DNA from: Tubulanus polymorphus
Lineage: Eukaryota; Nemertea; Palaeonemertea; Tubulaniformes; Tubulanidae
Direction of reading: 5' to 3'
NCBI RefSeq assembly: GCF_964204645.1
Contig: NC_134029.1
Span: forward strand, 6,457,001 to 6,521,000
DNA: 64,000 nt
The position numbers and the translations under genes were made by a program. Shown here piece after piece: positions 11,748-24,753 of the stretch; the first letter of the stretch is position 1; every line of letters starts with the position of its first letter. The notes beneath the pieces are model-generated. The model had not been told where the DNA came from. It saw only the letters and a list, made by a program, of their open reading frames with translations, and ran no database searches.

Positions 11748-12900
11748 AAGCGTATGCGTGGCACTCGGTTTCATCAAGGCACGTTAACAAAGTCACTGTT
11801 TTGATCATTGTGAAGATATACCTGTACCCTACTTGATGCACTAATTATAAGTATCCGTAACTGATCAGATTAATGTCACATCCTCCCTCGGCAGGGATTC
11901 AAACCTGATGGCATCGCTAGACTCAGCCATGGCATGAAACCTTGCCACGCTAGACCATCAGGTGTGCAGGTTTGCCGCAAGTTTTCTTGTGGCACCAATC
12001 CGATTGTGTGATCGCTGAGGCAAATTTCCCAGGCTAAAATGAACCAGATATCTGATTGGCTAATAATGACATCATCTGAGCTGTGCATCTATCTGCACAC
12101 CGGGCCTAGTGTGGCAGGGTTTCGTACTGTGGCGAGTCTCGATGCCATCAGGTTCGAATCCCAGCCAGGGAGGATGGTTCTGTCATTGCATGGCTTTTAT
12201 TGAATCTTTTTCATTACTGCAAAGCTTTAAAAACTCAATCTAAAGCAATGCGAACTATCGATCTTGTATCGGCAAACCTTCATGAACACTTTGCTCTTTG
12301 TACACATTTTGTCTGTCGATAGTTTGCTGCATCATCTATTTTTATCGTAGGTTGTTTTTCATATTTCAGCCACTGAAACAGAATGCTAGATACTGTACAA
12401 AAATAGATTCATATTTGTACGGTGTATCTCAACATATACAAGAACGTACCGGAAGCATTTTGTGACATTCTACGAACTGACGGAACGTATAAATATATCA
12501 TTAGATATTATATATTATTCATTGTGCATTTTGAAATTTTGTTTTGCCGTGTATAAAATCGATATACTTAGTATGTAATCCTGTCTTCAACTGTGCACGA
12601 AGCTATTTGTCTCACAAACATATAATGACTCCTAAACCATCAAACCTTACAACCGACTTAACTCTGAGACTCAGTTTTAGCTCATTATGGTTTGGTTGCC
12701 TATCTAAAAACTGAGACCAGCTTTTGAATTACTGCAACTGTCTTCTGTGTTGTAAAACCGTGTGTGTTGAAATGCTGTGATATGAAGACTTGATGTGTTA
12801 GGAATTCCCGTTGAATTTTACTTCAATCAAATCTTGTAATACTAGTTTTGAGTTTGTATACAACTTCATTTGTTTCGTTATCCTAATAAATGAGTCTGAG
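11748..12900 (+). other. PCM1 3' UTR with AATAAA at 12885-12890
   Basis: Follows the PCM1 stop. The first good poly(A) signal is AATAAA at 12885-12890, followed by a T-rich stretch from about 12904. A second AATAAA lies at 14412-14417 and may end a longer form. A foldback transposon (11879-12176) lies within this UTR. Confidence 0.55.
11879..12176. mobile_element. Foldback element with tRNA-like terminal inverted repeats, copy 1
   Basis: About 298 bp. The left end (catcctccctcggcaggga...) and the right end (...cagccagggaggatg) are inverted repeats of about 70-80 bp with mismatches. Each arm carries a pol III B-box-like string, GGTTCGAATCC on the right and its imperfect complement on the left, plus 'gatggcatcg'. 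The middle ('tgtggcaccaatccgattg', 'ctgattggctaata') is shared with 25061-25380. Non-coding. The tRNA-like content could reflect an origin from or capture of a tRNA; a functional tRNA is not supported. Confidence 0.7.
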
Positions 12901-15900
12901 ATTATTTTTTTCTGTGTTCAGCTTCAGCTACATGTTTAAAAAGAGGTTTTCAAATTTCCCACCAAATAAAACTTTCGCGAATTTGTACTTAATGAATGTG
13001 GGTTTTTCGTTGATTTCAATTTTATGTTAGAGAAAATATTACCCTAATACGACAATATTTGTATTCATTGTTAGATAGAAAAACAAAGAATTTCAAAAGT
13101 TTCAAATTGTAAATAAGCTGGGCTACTATAACTCGAATTCGATAGTTAATTAGATAGTTAGCATAGATTGTAGATGAAACATATGCAGATAATATGCGCT
13201 GTTGTAGTAAGGATAATATAGTGCTGTGATGAATTTATCTTCACCTGGGGGTGGCCTTTCATTTCTTGTTGTTCAATTAGTTTAGTACTACATACGATGT
13301 TAAGTTGAATCTTACGTATATGGTGTCAGATATAAGAGCCCTGAGATTTTGAACCAAAGGAGCAATTTGATTACTGGTGATTTCACAGGGGATGTAATGA
13401 TGAACTCTATGGGTTAATCAAACAGTAGACTCTGCCCGAGTCGGATCCGGTCAACTCAGATAACCGTTCAACTCGGATGCTTGTTAAGATATTTTTTGTG
13501 ACTTTTCAAGAAATACATAACATCCAACTCTGATATTGCTCAAGTCGGATGCATGTTTTCAGTACCGAGAGACCCGACTTGAGCGGAGTCTACTGTATGA
13601 TAAAGGACCCTGTTCCACAATTATCTGCTTGATAGTTCATTTCTAATGTTTTAAACTGAGAAATGTGTGTAGAACTAGTTTTAGATCTATTGCAGTTGGA
13701 ACCATAGGGTTCAGCTTTATATACATTATGTTAGTACCAAAGGGTTCCGCTTCATATATACATGTTTATTATCATTCCTGCCCATGACAGAAATAACTTT
13801 CGTAATCATAGTTTTCTGTAGTTACTGTGTTGAGTTGGGTTTGTAGGTTATTGCGTAACACGCATGAGTTACTGTAGAAAAACTGCTGAATATATTAGAC
13901 ATTTTGTGTGAAAAATGGTTTTCATTTCTATCTTGTGATTCATATTAAATCTGATCGCTGTAACGAGGTATTGAATGTAGAAATATTTTACCAGAGAATA
14001 CTTTACTTTGAAGGAATCAAATTACTACTTGATAATCAAAATCTGTTGTATAAATTTTGCACTTTCGCTCTGTGCGTTTTCTCTTTGATACATCGTCACT
14101 TCTGACTTGGTGTAGTTGTTTTACTATCTTGAAAATGTATCTTCACTGCGTCAATGCTTTGTTTTTGAATCTCGTTTTGTCATGTGCTTTGTACAAACTC
14201 TAAAATAGACACCTAGCAATGGAACGCTAAATTTGGTGTGGTTTGTTGTATAATAATAGGATGTATTTGATGATGAATTCACCAACAATAACGTTTTTTG
14301 TTTGTATTTTAGTCGGTTAATCTTCTATTTCTGATTCTCACAAAAATTGATGACTGACAGGTCCTGATTGATGTAGAGTATTTGGACCTGTTTTGTATCT
14401 TTATTCACTCCAATAAACTACAGTGGAGTATAATGATGACTTGTTTTTATTTAATGGTGGTTTCCTGGTTGGTGTCTTGAGATATTTTTCTCTGTTCTAT
14501 GGTTAACTAACCCTAGTGTTGTAATTGGTCTTTATCTAAACAAGTAGGCCACACCTAGAACTGTTGTGATAGAATGGAGCTTATCACCTAATGTCGACAA
14601 ATGGGCTATATCCATAAAGTTTCGCGATTGGTTTAGAGTGGATCATCTGGAATTAAACACCATATCCACGATGGCAAGATATGGCCCATTCGTTTAACAC
14701 TAGGACTGTATTATTAATCTGGAATAATCAACTTGATCTTAACAAACTTGCTACGCCTTTGGTTGGCATAGGCCCATCCTCACCTTGCGAATTTTGAATT
14801 TTGTTGAAATGCACATTTTAAATCTTCAATATAGATCCTAGATCCTGACCAATCGAGATCAATAAAGGACTGGAACGAGCCAACTTGGTCATTGATATCC
14901 ATGTACATGTATTCCATTAGAAATGCACAATAATTCAGAAGTGTTGTAGTTTAATTTTTTATTAGCAAGACACGAAGTTGATACTCGTACATAAATCAAT
15001 GTACATATACATATTTGTATAGATATAAATGAATATTCTCTATATACAAAGCAATAATAGTAAATGCACAGCCCACTAAAACAAGAATATAATAGCACAA
15101 ATCCGTATTGTATACACATTCCATCATAGATATTGTTTATGTAATTCTCTGATTCATAATCAAGTTTGATATATTTATGACCACAAGAGGGGTTGAGAAG
15201 ATTAGCAGAACATTTTCCGAACCGAGCGATCTTTATCGGCCAAGAAAGCCACCAGGACCCGCATTTAGAGCCATTAATCGCCGGTTTTCAAAACTGGTAA
15301 ACTGGAATTTAAATGAAGATCTTGGTCAAAAGTAACCTTCTCGGGTCAAACATTCATACATAATGCGCACATGAATTGCATTGATAGTTGAATACCGGGG
15401 TACACTTAAATTCCTGAATTCTAAGATTATCAAGCAAATTTAATATGCATACATTTTCAAATTACACATACCGGTTAATACATACACACGTACATACTTA
15501 ACATGAATTATTCAATTATTCGCAATTTCTCTATGAAAACTGGTTATTCAAGTGGTATTTGCATTTATCATACTGACAAAAATGTCCAAATGACTTCTTA
15601 CGAATATTTATGAATAAAAAGAACATATTCGAGGCCTGGATGCGCAGACAATATATGCGCGGTTATGCAATTGTTAAGATTTTGTCACAGGAAAAAGACA
15701 TTTCACACAAACTTTGACCCATATACATAATGCGCGATCGATCGATAGGGTGAATGCTGTGAGAAAATACGATTCAGACGTCCTTGTAGGTGTTAACAAG
15801 TGACAGTAAAATAAGCCGAAAAGATAAACAATGTGACAGTAGGTGTGTGTCTGAGAGGGCATAGAACGCTTCATCTCAATTGACTCCCAATTTGCTGTTT

Positions 15901-17571
15901 TCACACAAACCGCAAACTTAAATCAGTTTCAATTTTGACTCCCAATTTCAGAATTGCGCTGTTTTAACGCATACTGCAAACTTAAATAAGTTAAACAATT
16001 TATAAACTGATAATTTTCTAAGCAAACTTACTAGTCATGGGCTCGATGAAAAATACTCAAACCTATTCACACTTCGAAACAAACCTTTCACATTCATTCA
16101 TTCATCATTCTGTCTTCATTATCATCAACCACATCATTCAGCTCGTCACGATAAAAATGCTAAATTTTCCTTCATCAAAATTGATGGAAAGGACGTATAA
16201 GACCAAAAATTGCCTAGATTATCTATCGGCACTAGCCTAGATATAATGTCTACAGCAGCTTGGAGTTAGAAAAAAACTAAGACCGTATAAAACATTCACA
16301 TTCATTCAAAAGAACAAGGATCTAATATTCATACTTGCTGGGAGCATACAGTATTAATACATAGATTAGACACTATTTAGATATATTATAGAATTAGCCA
16401 CTTAGGAATAAGCTTTACACAATTTCGAAGGATCTTCGTCAGCTTCCGATGCAGCCTCGGAGTAATCATTGAAAGGAATCATTCAATAATTACTCCAAGA
16501 TGCAACTGATCCCGATAGCAACTGATCAGTCTATCAGTGCTTCCCGACCTGTCATGCTCCTCAATGAACAGAGCTGACAGTCTGAAGCCAACCTTCAGCG
16601 CTCATTCATACTCAGTTTGAGGAGACCATTACACTTTGTATCTAACGCGATCTAGAGACAAGATTATGCTCATTGGAGTTGTAAGCAATTACGCTTGATC
16701 CTTTTGTATCGATAGCAAGAATACCTAGCAATTTTAGCAAGAAATGAAGGTGTTTGGTCATTAGCCGACAATACACAACACCGCAGAAATACCATGAACA
16801 CATATCACAACACTTACTGGTGTCTCCTAACTAGAAATAATGCTTACCACAATTGGAATTACTTTTTTAAATTCATCGAAAAAGAGTGAATCGACAACAT
16901 TTTAATCGGGGTTCAACCCATTTCGAGTGACCATTCGCAAGAGCAGTCGGTATATCTATCTACATATACCTTAATTGTTCTTTCCATTAATCAACGACGA
17001 ATATCTGACCGACTTGATATTAGGAGAAAATGGCAATTCCTGGGCACCTGTTTTTCTGCAGTTATGTAGTAATCGAGCATAATGTCGTGTACAGGTACAT
17101 CTCAAAGAGGTAATCGTACAACTAAAAATCAGGTTGAATTTGCCTCGAATTTCATATTCGTTCGAGGTCCAAAATCAACCTGAGGCCAATCTTTACCTTA
17201 AACATCTGAACAAAGTCGCTCCACAATTCTCAAATGGCTTCATAATGCACGTTACATATACATCTAAATAGCACTAGTCATTCACTGACGTTTTTTAAAA
17301 TCACATTTTGTTTTGTTCCACGAAAGATCATTCGTCGTAATACTAATACTGAAAACTAATTTTTGTTTCAAAATCGTTAATCTCCGAGGCAAGTTGGCAA
17401 GAAATCTTATTCTTCAAACATTTAAAAACGATCGGCGGGTAATTGGCATAAATGTTCTCTTTCTTGACTATATGTATGTATGTATATATGTATGTATATA
17501 CGTATATGCGTGCATTCTTAAAAACTGTACTGATGCCAGAGAAGAGTGGGGTAACTTTGTTCGGCATCTAG
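12901..17571. other. Non-coding region between PCM1 and BTBD17, with BTBD17 3' UTR on the right
   Basis: No credible coding exon is seen on either strand; open frames here are short and AT-biased. A possible minus-strand poly(A) signal (TTTATT on +) at 14958-14963 would give BTBD17 a 2.6-kb 3' UTR. A TATG/TA microsatellite at about 17468-17508 lies just after the BTBD17 stop. A pogo-type MITE occupies 13423-13595. Confidence 0.5.
13423..13595. mobile_element. MITE with CAGTAGACTC inverted ends
   Basis: Left CAGTAGACTCTGCCCGAGTC and right GACTTGAGCGGAGTCTACTG are inverted repeats; 'aactcgga' motifs repeat inside. Ends of this kind are typical of pogo/Tigger-type Tc1-mariner derivatives. No clean TA flanks at this copy. 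Confidence 0.6.
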
Positions 17572-20500
17572 TCAATCGGGCAGAGGCTTGATCAACAGCC
17601 CGAGCACTTTAGCCTGTTCGGAGTTCTGAATCGTAAATGTCATCGTCTGGTGACTGCTTCGACAACACCGGAACACCGGCGCCCGTTCGACTTGGATCAC
17701 TTTGTCATCTTCGTTATAAATCAGAACGACTGCTTGGAATTTCGCCTCGGTTTGTACCATCGCCGTTTCGTGACAATATATTTGCAACGACCAGTTGTCA
17801 AGCTGGCGCCGGTAGGTGACGCGCCAGTCGCCGTCGCGCACCTCCTTTGGAACGGGCCCGATGTACATTTTGACGTCAACCTGAAAGCGTACGGTGTTCG
17901 ACATGCGCACCGTGTCGACGGTCAGGTGCGTGTAATCGCGCGGCAAGAAGAACGCCTCGGCGAACGACACGGAGAGATCGCCCTGTGTCGGGCAGATCGC
18001 GCGGAATCGATACGCGCGGCCGATCAGCTGGCGAATCAGATCGCCGCATTCGACGTGCGACGCGACATCGCTGTGCTCGATCTGATACAACTGCGACACC
18101 ATCAACTGCGGGAACCGGATCAACGGCAGCAGTCGCGTCGAGTATTCGCCGAGCGAGTTCACGTGCGATGGATGCAGCAACCAGGTCGTGATCGCCTCGA
18201 ACAACGCGTACTCGTCGGTGACGACGAGCTCCGACGAATGTAGAATGTCCTGCACGAATTCTACGTCCATGTTTGTCCATTCTTGAGACGTGATTATATC
18301 GGTCGTATTCCAGCATATAGTCTGTATACACTGTTGCATTAGACCTTTCAGGTGTAGCGCCTTCGACCACGGATACCAGGCCAACGCATTGTTCACTCGC
18401 GGACTCTTGCTGTGATTGATCATGTATTTCACGCAGAGCTCTTTCAACGACGCGACGTTGTACTTGTCGGCCAAACACAGAATACCGACGGCCGATTCGG
18501 CGGCGATCATGATTTCGGCCGTGTATAAATAGCGCAGGAACTTATCGAATACTGCTTGGCACTCGGGTGATTCGTTCAGTTCGACGTCCTCGGTGACGCC
18601 TTGCGACCACGGCCGCTCGTAGAGCATTGTGCGGAACACATCGCTCGATTTCGCCAAAACGAACTTGTGACCGTAGAATTTCTGGTCGCCGATTTTGAGC
18701 AGTACATCGCTGAGCGCCTGTTGATTGTAGAACTGAGATATATTCAGTATGAACGTCTCTTCATCTCGTAGAATCTCGTCCGACGGCGAGTCCATAACAG
18801 CCTGAAAAACAGCAACGACATTTTCGATAATTATCAACAGCCTGAAAACACTCGGAGTTAAAAGAGTTTAAAACAGGGCTCCTCGACGATGTTTATAGTG
18901 AAATTTACAGTTCAAACATGCCTTCTAGAGGAACAGTGGTTTCAAACCAATTGAAAAAAAAAATGTTACCTTTTCATCTACGGACATGATTTGAAACACC
19001 ATTATATGCAAAAAGCGGTGTACATGTATACACAAACTATTGAACTATTGTGACGAATTCGCAAGAGCATTTCGCGAATATTTAGCAAAGCTGTGTACAA
19101 TGGGGTACCACTTTAACACTAGTTTTATGATACATTTGAACTATCAATGATCAGGACTGGATTTACCTAATAAACGAAATCTGGCACATATTGAAAATGT
19201 CACATTTTTTATAGGTTTAGTTGTAAAAAATACTAAAACAAAAATGACAATAATTCTATTAAAATTACAAATAATTTACTATTGCTCATTCAGCTGAAGA
19301 ATGTGTAGTAGACCTAACTGAAAAAATCTTCACTCAAAGCATGTCGGTCAAAGACTAATAGCACAGTTAATATATTGATTTTATATGATTCTAATGAGTT
19401 CATTGTCACATTCATTTTTGTTGACTCCTCCCCTTAATTAAGTAAGTAAAAATGCTATATATATCTCTGGGTGGAATAGTAAAATTATCAAATCTTCTAA
19501 TCAGCATTTGGTCAACTTTGGCAAACCGGCCTCCGAACCTTATACCGGTCTTTTTCATACGAACCTTAATCAACTAAACACATATTTGTATTTAAACTTA
19601 CACATCCTAGTACTTCCGATATGTGATATCCACACGTTAAAGCTAGATCCGTTCCCGGATTTTTCAAACAAACGGAATCCGAGGAATCGGGAGCCTTGAC
19701 ACTATCGGCAGTCATGTTTATAAGCCACACGAACTAAACTAACTGAAATTCGACACTTGTCCACCACGCTCAGGCGTCTAAAATACCGACGCAATTTGTT
19801 GCTAATTCAACATGAATATATGTGCAAGAACTCGACGTATTGAAATCAAGTACAAAAGACACCCGATTATTTGGTAGATCGTCCCACAGCAAAACTAACA
19901 ATGTAACAATCTGGTATGAATAAAATGCCGACAGTCCGCGTATATATGCGACATTTTTTGGCGGCAATTCAAATCATCATGAGATTATGAATTCACGACG
20001 AATTGGCCGATAAAACTGTAACGTTAAAACATCATAAACGCTTAATCAACTAGATATACCTATTGTATAAATTTCAACTAGATTTCGATAATTTTCGCCG
20101 TCGAAACTACGCGAAAACAACATGATTTCTTTCAGCTCGTTTTCGCCATTCATTTCATACACAATCGACGCGGTTAATTTCAAATATTTCGCCACCGTTT
20201 CAAGTAAGATTTGGACAGAGTGGAGATCCGTCGTCGAAGCCAATGGTTTGAGCTGGTAACTTGTTTTCGCGAAAGTTTTTTTCTCTCGTCTACCGGTTCT
20301 GGGAATTGCGAAAAGCTGTGACATTGTTGAAATCCACTTCATGGCCCAGACAGTTTATAATGATGAATGAGCACTCGCTTTTCTATGAGAAGTCTCTCTC
20401 TCTCAGTACTTATAAAAACAGTAAACAATTGTCAAAAATCTGTAGACCAGGAAGTTTCGATCTTTCATATATGAAAGAATGGAATAAGCCAAAGTCAATA

Positions 20501-22986
20501 CTTAATATAAGTTACTGAAAATAATCGAATAGCCTAATTAACGATTCAACCAAAAAATCAGAAAACATTTTGCGATTACATTTGATGATTCATCATTGAA
20601 CCTGGAATTCACCCCTTTCCGCGTGATGTTTACCGATTGAATACAACAGTCGAGCTGCATAGAAATTTTTGGCTCCAATTTCAGCGAACTGGTCGGTAAT
20701 AACTGCCGCTTTCAAACTACGTCAGCAAACACAACTGATACGTCGCGATATTCATCATCATTAATGACAATCGAAAATTCTAATAAGCAGACCTTCGTAC
20801 GTAATTACGTAATTTGGTGACAACATTTTTTTTCCGGTCATTTTTCTTATACGAGTTCATATAAAATTTCGACTATACACGAAATAAAGGACACAAATGA
20901 AATATCGCATTTCAAGACAAAGCACTAAAGATGTCAGTCGAAAATGCGTGAATAATACTAACTTTTAATTTTTATGGATATCCGATCATTAAATGCTGTT
21001 TAGATTGTGTGTGTGCGTGTGTAACGAAATGCATTGTTGTCACGAAGTTGATATGGTGAGAACAATCGGGATATTTCGTAAAATCTATATTGGGCGATTT
21101 AATTGTAGGTTTAGGGCTGTTCAGGGTGCTTGAGTGCGCCATTTACACACGCAAAGGTACAAAGGCAAACTTTTTCGAAATACCGGTGATCATATGTTTT
21201 CTCACGGGTTTTTATACCATAGACGCCAGACAATTTGAAAAAGATAATTCAGGTATATTACGAAATTAGCAAGTCAGGGTGGCCACTTTTATTCGACTCG
21301 CGTTTTCCCCCGACTATTCCTTGACATGCACGTTGTTTTCCCTGACCTGATCTGCTAAGAATCCAATCAGTCAATACATTCACGACGGAAACTGTTTGAT
21401 TTAACGTGCTATCTAACAATCTCAACATACCGTATTTCCCTGATTTTTACATTACTACAAAAATTTCCTGACTATTCCCTGACTTTTTTTAAGAAAATAA
21501 AATTCCCAGAATTTTCCCCGATTCCAGGTAAGTGGCTTCCTTGTCAAACAATCTGCGCGCAACGGGCATATTGTCCTAACGATGGCTCAAATCAATCATC
21601 GGGACACCGACTGCGCAGAAAATTAGTGACATGTGATGAAACATTTAAAAAAATTTCCTTCGATGATGTAGACAACAGCTGCAATAATTCAATACTTAAT
21701 GTACATACAGTATACACGGCTCCCTATTTGAAGTGTGTCACAAGAGATCCGGTACAAATATTTCAAACTTACGTGCCGTCACATGTGAAATGCGTAATAT
21801 ATAATTATAGCCAGTGAAGTATTTTCTAATTTCAACTGAAAATTATATATCAAATATGATTTTCAGATCATAAGTTAAGTTTCTTAAAGTTAAAGATCAG
21901 TCTATAACAAAAACATGAAAACATCTACCTTCAGACAGCAGTGGGACGCGCTTACTGTATTCACCTGTAGAAAAATCTTAAAATTCCTGTTCTTAATTTC
22001 ACTACAGAAAGAAATCCACGCGCCTGGCAGAAACAACGAATGAACAGGGAAAATTCTCTAATCACCAAGGATCAAGGTTTTTTTTTCTCACTACTGTAAA
22101 AAACCTACCTGATCAACAGTCATAAAACCCGGAGACCATACCCCTACTTGAGCCCTATAATTTCATACATCATAAATGTGTTTTCTCATTTGTCGCGTCG
22201 CTTATTAATAATCGCATTCTCCAATGTGTCGTCATTGGAGCTGTTAAACGAGGGTAAATGCTTCAATTTGCGATTGCGATAAAAATTATCGCTCAGAAGT
22301 TCGCTGGTGTTAATTGATATACAACATTCCTTTACGAGTTCCAAATACCGGTATATAGTACCTGTACATAGTGATTTTTTAAAACTACTACAATAAATAC
22401 AAATGACGTACGCAGTGCAGACACTCTCAAAAAATAATCATCAAAATTTATCAAAAATGAAATGTTATGAAATATATCTGATTACAAAATGAATGCCAAA
22501 ATTCACGATTTTATTTTCAAATGCCAATATTGATGACGTAGTGCATATTGACTCACGCAGAACCCCTTATATAACGCATATCAATGTATGTAAACATCAT
22601 TGTAACGGTTTTTACTGCGTAAAAAAATTATAATGTACTTCAGATAACCTAAAAATCATTCGATTCTAAAAACGCAAATAACTGCGATAGTTGACTACGA
22701 AATATCATTCCGATAAGACATCCATTCCCATATGGCAGCTCAATGACATTGATTTTCGATATAAACAAAACATACAGATACATATATAGAAAGTATTTGG
22801 GCTAATGTTGTACGTGATATAAACTAGATCGGACCGAAATACTAATACAGATACTGATAACAATGACGATACCTTATGATTGGTGATGCACGGCGGATGA
22901 GGCGAGCCTCGCGCGACGGTCGTCGAGTTCATCAAATCCATCTCGGCGTCGCTGAAATCGAGCATCTCGCTATCGAACCGAGACAT
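17572..22986 (-). CDS. BTBD17: BTB/BACK domain protein, BTBD17-like
   Basis: Two coding exons: 22986-22873 (ATG, 38 codons, ending AAG before GTATCG) and 18801-17572 (phase 0 after a TTTTTCAG acceptor, stop TGA), for 447 residues. Residues about 69-175 are a BTB/POZ domain (SDVLLKIGDQKFYGHKFVLA, VFDKFLRYLYTAEI) and are followed by a BACK-type helical region and a C-terminal beta-rich part, the BTBD17/galectin-3-binding-protein-like order. Vertebrate BTBD17 as I recall it starts with a secretory signal. This N-terminus (MSRFDSEMLDFSDAEMD...) is acidic and has no hydrophobic core, so I infer an intracellular protein. The exon-1 assignment rests on phase and the strong donor and would need transcript support; exon 2 alone is unmistakable. 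Confidence 0.87.
20046..20342 (-). CDS. Uncertain 98-residue open frame inside the BTBD17 intron
   Basis: ATG at 20342, stop at 20046. The N-terminal third is basic; the last 65 residues (from LKPLASTTDLHSVQILLETV) look like folded-protein composition with few repeats. A possible acceptor (TTACCAG) precedes that segment in phase 0, and a donor-like GTATAT follows in phase 1, so it cannot be dropped into the BTBD17 reading frame (0/0). I do not recognise a family. Options are a small nested gene, an alternative exon, a decayed exon, or chance. Confidence 0.2.
   Translation of the reverse strand: MKWISTMSQLFAIPRTGRREKKTFAKTSYQLKPLASTTDLHSVQILLETVAKYLKLTASIVYEMNGENELKEIMLFSRSFDGENYRNLVEIYTIGISS
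21275..21544. mobile_element. GGTGGCCAC-family repeat, longer copy
   Basis: Starts 'cagggtggccacttttattc' and ends 'ggtaagtggcttccttgt'. The interior ('ccctgactt', 'ttccctgattttt') is the reverse complement of the family core. It is about 270 bp and close to full length. Confidence 0.6.
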
Positions 22987-23290
22987 GATCGGCGTCGGGG
23001 TTCCGCGCAGTTCACACAAACAGACACACACGAGCGACGATGACGAGAAATTTCGAATTTCGTAAACGAACCAATCGGATACCGAATTGTCACGCGCGCA
23101 GACGGCCGTTTCTGAACCCGAATCGATTGCGACAATTAAAAAAATGTTCGTCTATTGTGCGAATACAGGCAGCTGTATGTATATATATATATATATACGC
23201 GTACAGAGTGAGGGAAAATCTGCACCGCGCCGGCCGCGTATGTATACATATATATATATATATATATGAACGATCTGTCACACTAGATTG
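22987..23290 (-). promoter_or_regulatory. Probable BTBD17 5' UTR and promoter
   Basis: Upstream of the ATG at 22986, GC content rises (23050-23110) and no acceptor is seen next to the ATG, so this looks like a first exon. Two TA microsatellites (about 23178-23197 and 23248-23268) flank a GC-rich block containing CGCGCCGGCCGCG. No defined promoter element is claimed. Confidence 0.35.
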
Positions 23291-24753
23291 AAATAGGTCA
23301 ATAAATTCCCGACATGTAGCGATTATTTCAATTGACCTGCTTCGATGAAACCGGTTTTACGCCCGACGTTCACTCGTGCTATTATCTTACGCAGCGGGAA
23401 AACACGAACGTGATTGATAAAATTCTTTCTTCGAAAAGCGCAGGGAAAAAAATGAGAAAGCACGAGGTATAAATATCCTAAACGGCCCTTTATTGACTCA
23501 TATCGAATATTTATTGTACCGTATTTCATAAACCCCGACTAATTTCAACAGAGAACAAAAGTTACCGAAAAATCAGATACCATAAAAAAGAGACCGCTAA
23601 AAGGAAATAAACCCAGTCCTGAACTGGTACTAAAATAAGATGATTTCCAGTTTTTTTTGGAAAATTTTAACTTCAAGTTCCAAAGTATCATCATGATGTG
23701 TACCCTAACATATTCTATTTAGTATATGACTCACATGAACAGGGAGTTTTAGTTATGATAATTTGGTGCCAGATTTTATAGATTATATTCTACAACCCAT
23801 ATTAATATATAACCTTGGGGTTAAAATATCCATTACAGTCAGTCAGTCGTTTGCCTGTTCGGGCCGCTGGAAAATTGTTTTCATAAATCGGAACTGAAAT
23901 TTCCATTTCTATTTCTATAATATCAAACGACATCCAACTTAATCTGTGCTTCGATTTCCGATTTCAAATTAAAACACCCTGTTTCGTTCCCGGCTGGTGT
24001 GGTGGGTTTGTAAGGGACAACATACCAAAATCATATCAATCAACAAGAGGAACAATTTCCTATTTCAAGAATAAAATATCCAGCTCAAAGGTACAATTTA
24101 TGAGCGTTTAGCTTTGCGCTCAATATGAAACATGAAGTACCCAACAATAAGATTAGAGGCAGCAAAATGTGAATTCCTTCTTTAAGTTAAATCATTAAGA
24201 GCACAGGTTAACAGGAGATCACCTAACACGTAATATTATGCTCCTACTAAATTCACGGAAAATGAAACAAAAAGCTTCTAGGAACTAAAAACCACGATTA
24301 TTCACTAGTACATGTATATCAATGACGTATATTGTTTTTTCCTCCTGTTTCATTACGTTTAAACAACCGGGCAGATTGAATGAGCATGACGCAATTTTCA
24401 GATTATATTCTCAATTCGCGCTACTATATACGAGCCACTCATCTAATGACAAATAAATTCAGATGATAAATCGACAAGAATTATGATGGAATTAATGTAT
24501 GAATTCCTGCGTACAATAACTAACCAAGCTTCCGCCATTCGTTGTTTTTCTAATGGCTACAGATAAGTACCATAAGTACCGTATATGCACGTTAATTCGT
24601 TCAAGTGTGCATTTTATGGAGCGATTTAATGCCATCGTTTATATGTATAGAGGGCAGCACTGACAGGACATGCAGAATTCGAGATGCATTTTGAAGCATG
24701 AGAACAGAAAAGCCGTTTTCGTAAATAGTATATATTACGGTTAGCGATCTTAC
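23291..24753. other. Non-coding stretch
   Basis: No exon that I can support on either strand. If the minus-strand gene at 24754-26517 continues, its further exons should lie here. I could not identify any with both splice sites and a consistent phase. Confidence 0.4.

Larger units (their letters stand above)
18802..22872 (-). other. Intron of BTBD17, about 4.1 kb
   Basis: Mostly AT-rich and non-coding. It holds a GGTGGCCAC-family repeat (21275-21544) and a 98-codon minus-strand open frame (20046-20342) that may be an extra exon or chance. Confidence 0.5.

Noticed and set aside
12140-12176. tRNA gene suggested by GGTTCGAATCC
   Set aside because: No A box at the right distance and no acceptor-stem pairing. 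The motif belongs to the inverted arm of a transposon also found at 25061-25380.
17650-18243. 197-codon plus-strand open frame
   Set aside because: Antisense shadow of the GC-rich BTBD17 exon, which has clear BTB/BACK homology on the minus strand. The plus-strand product is Arg-rich with no domain.
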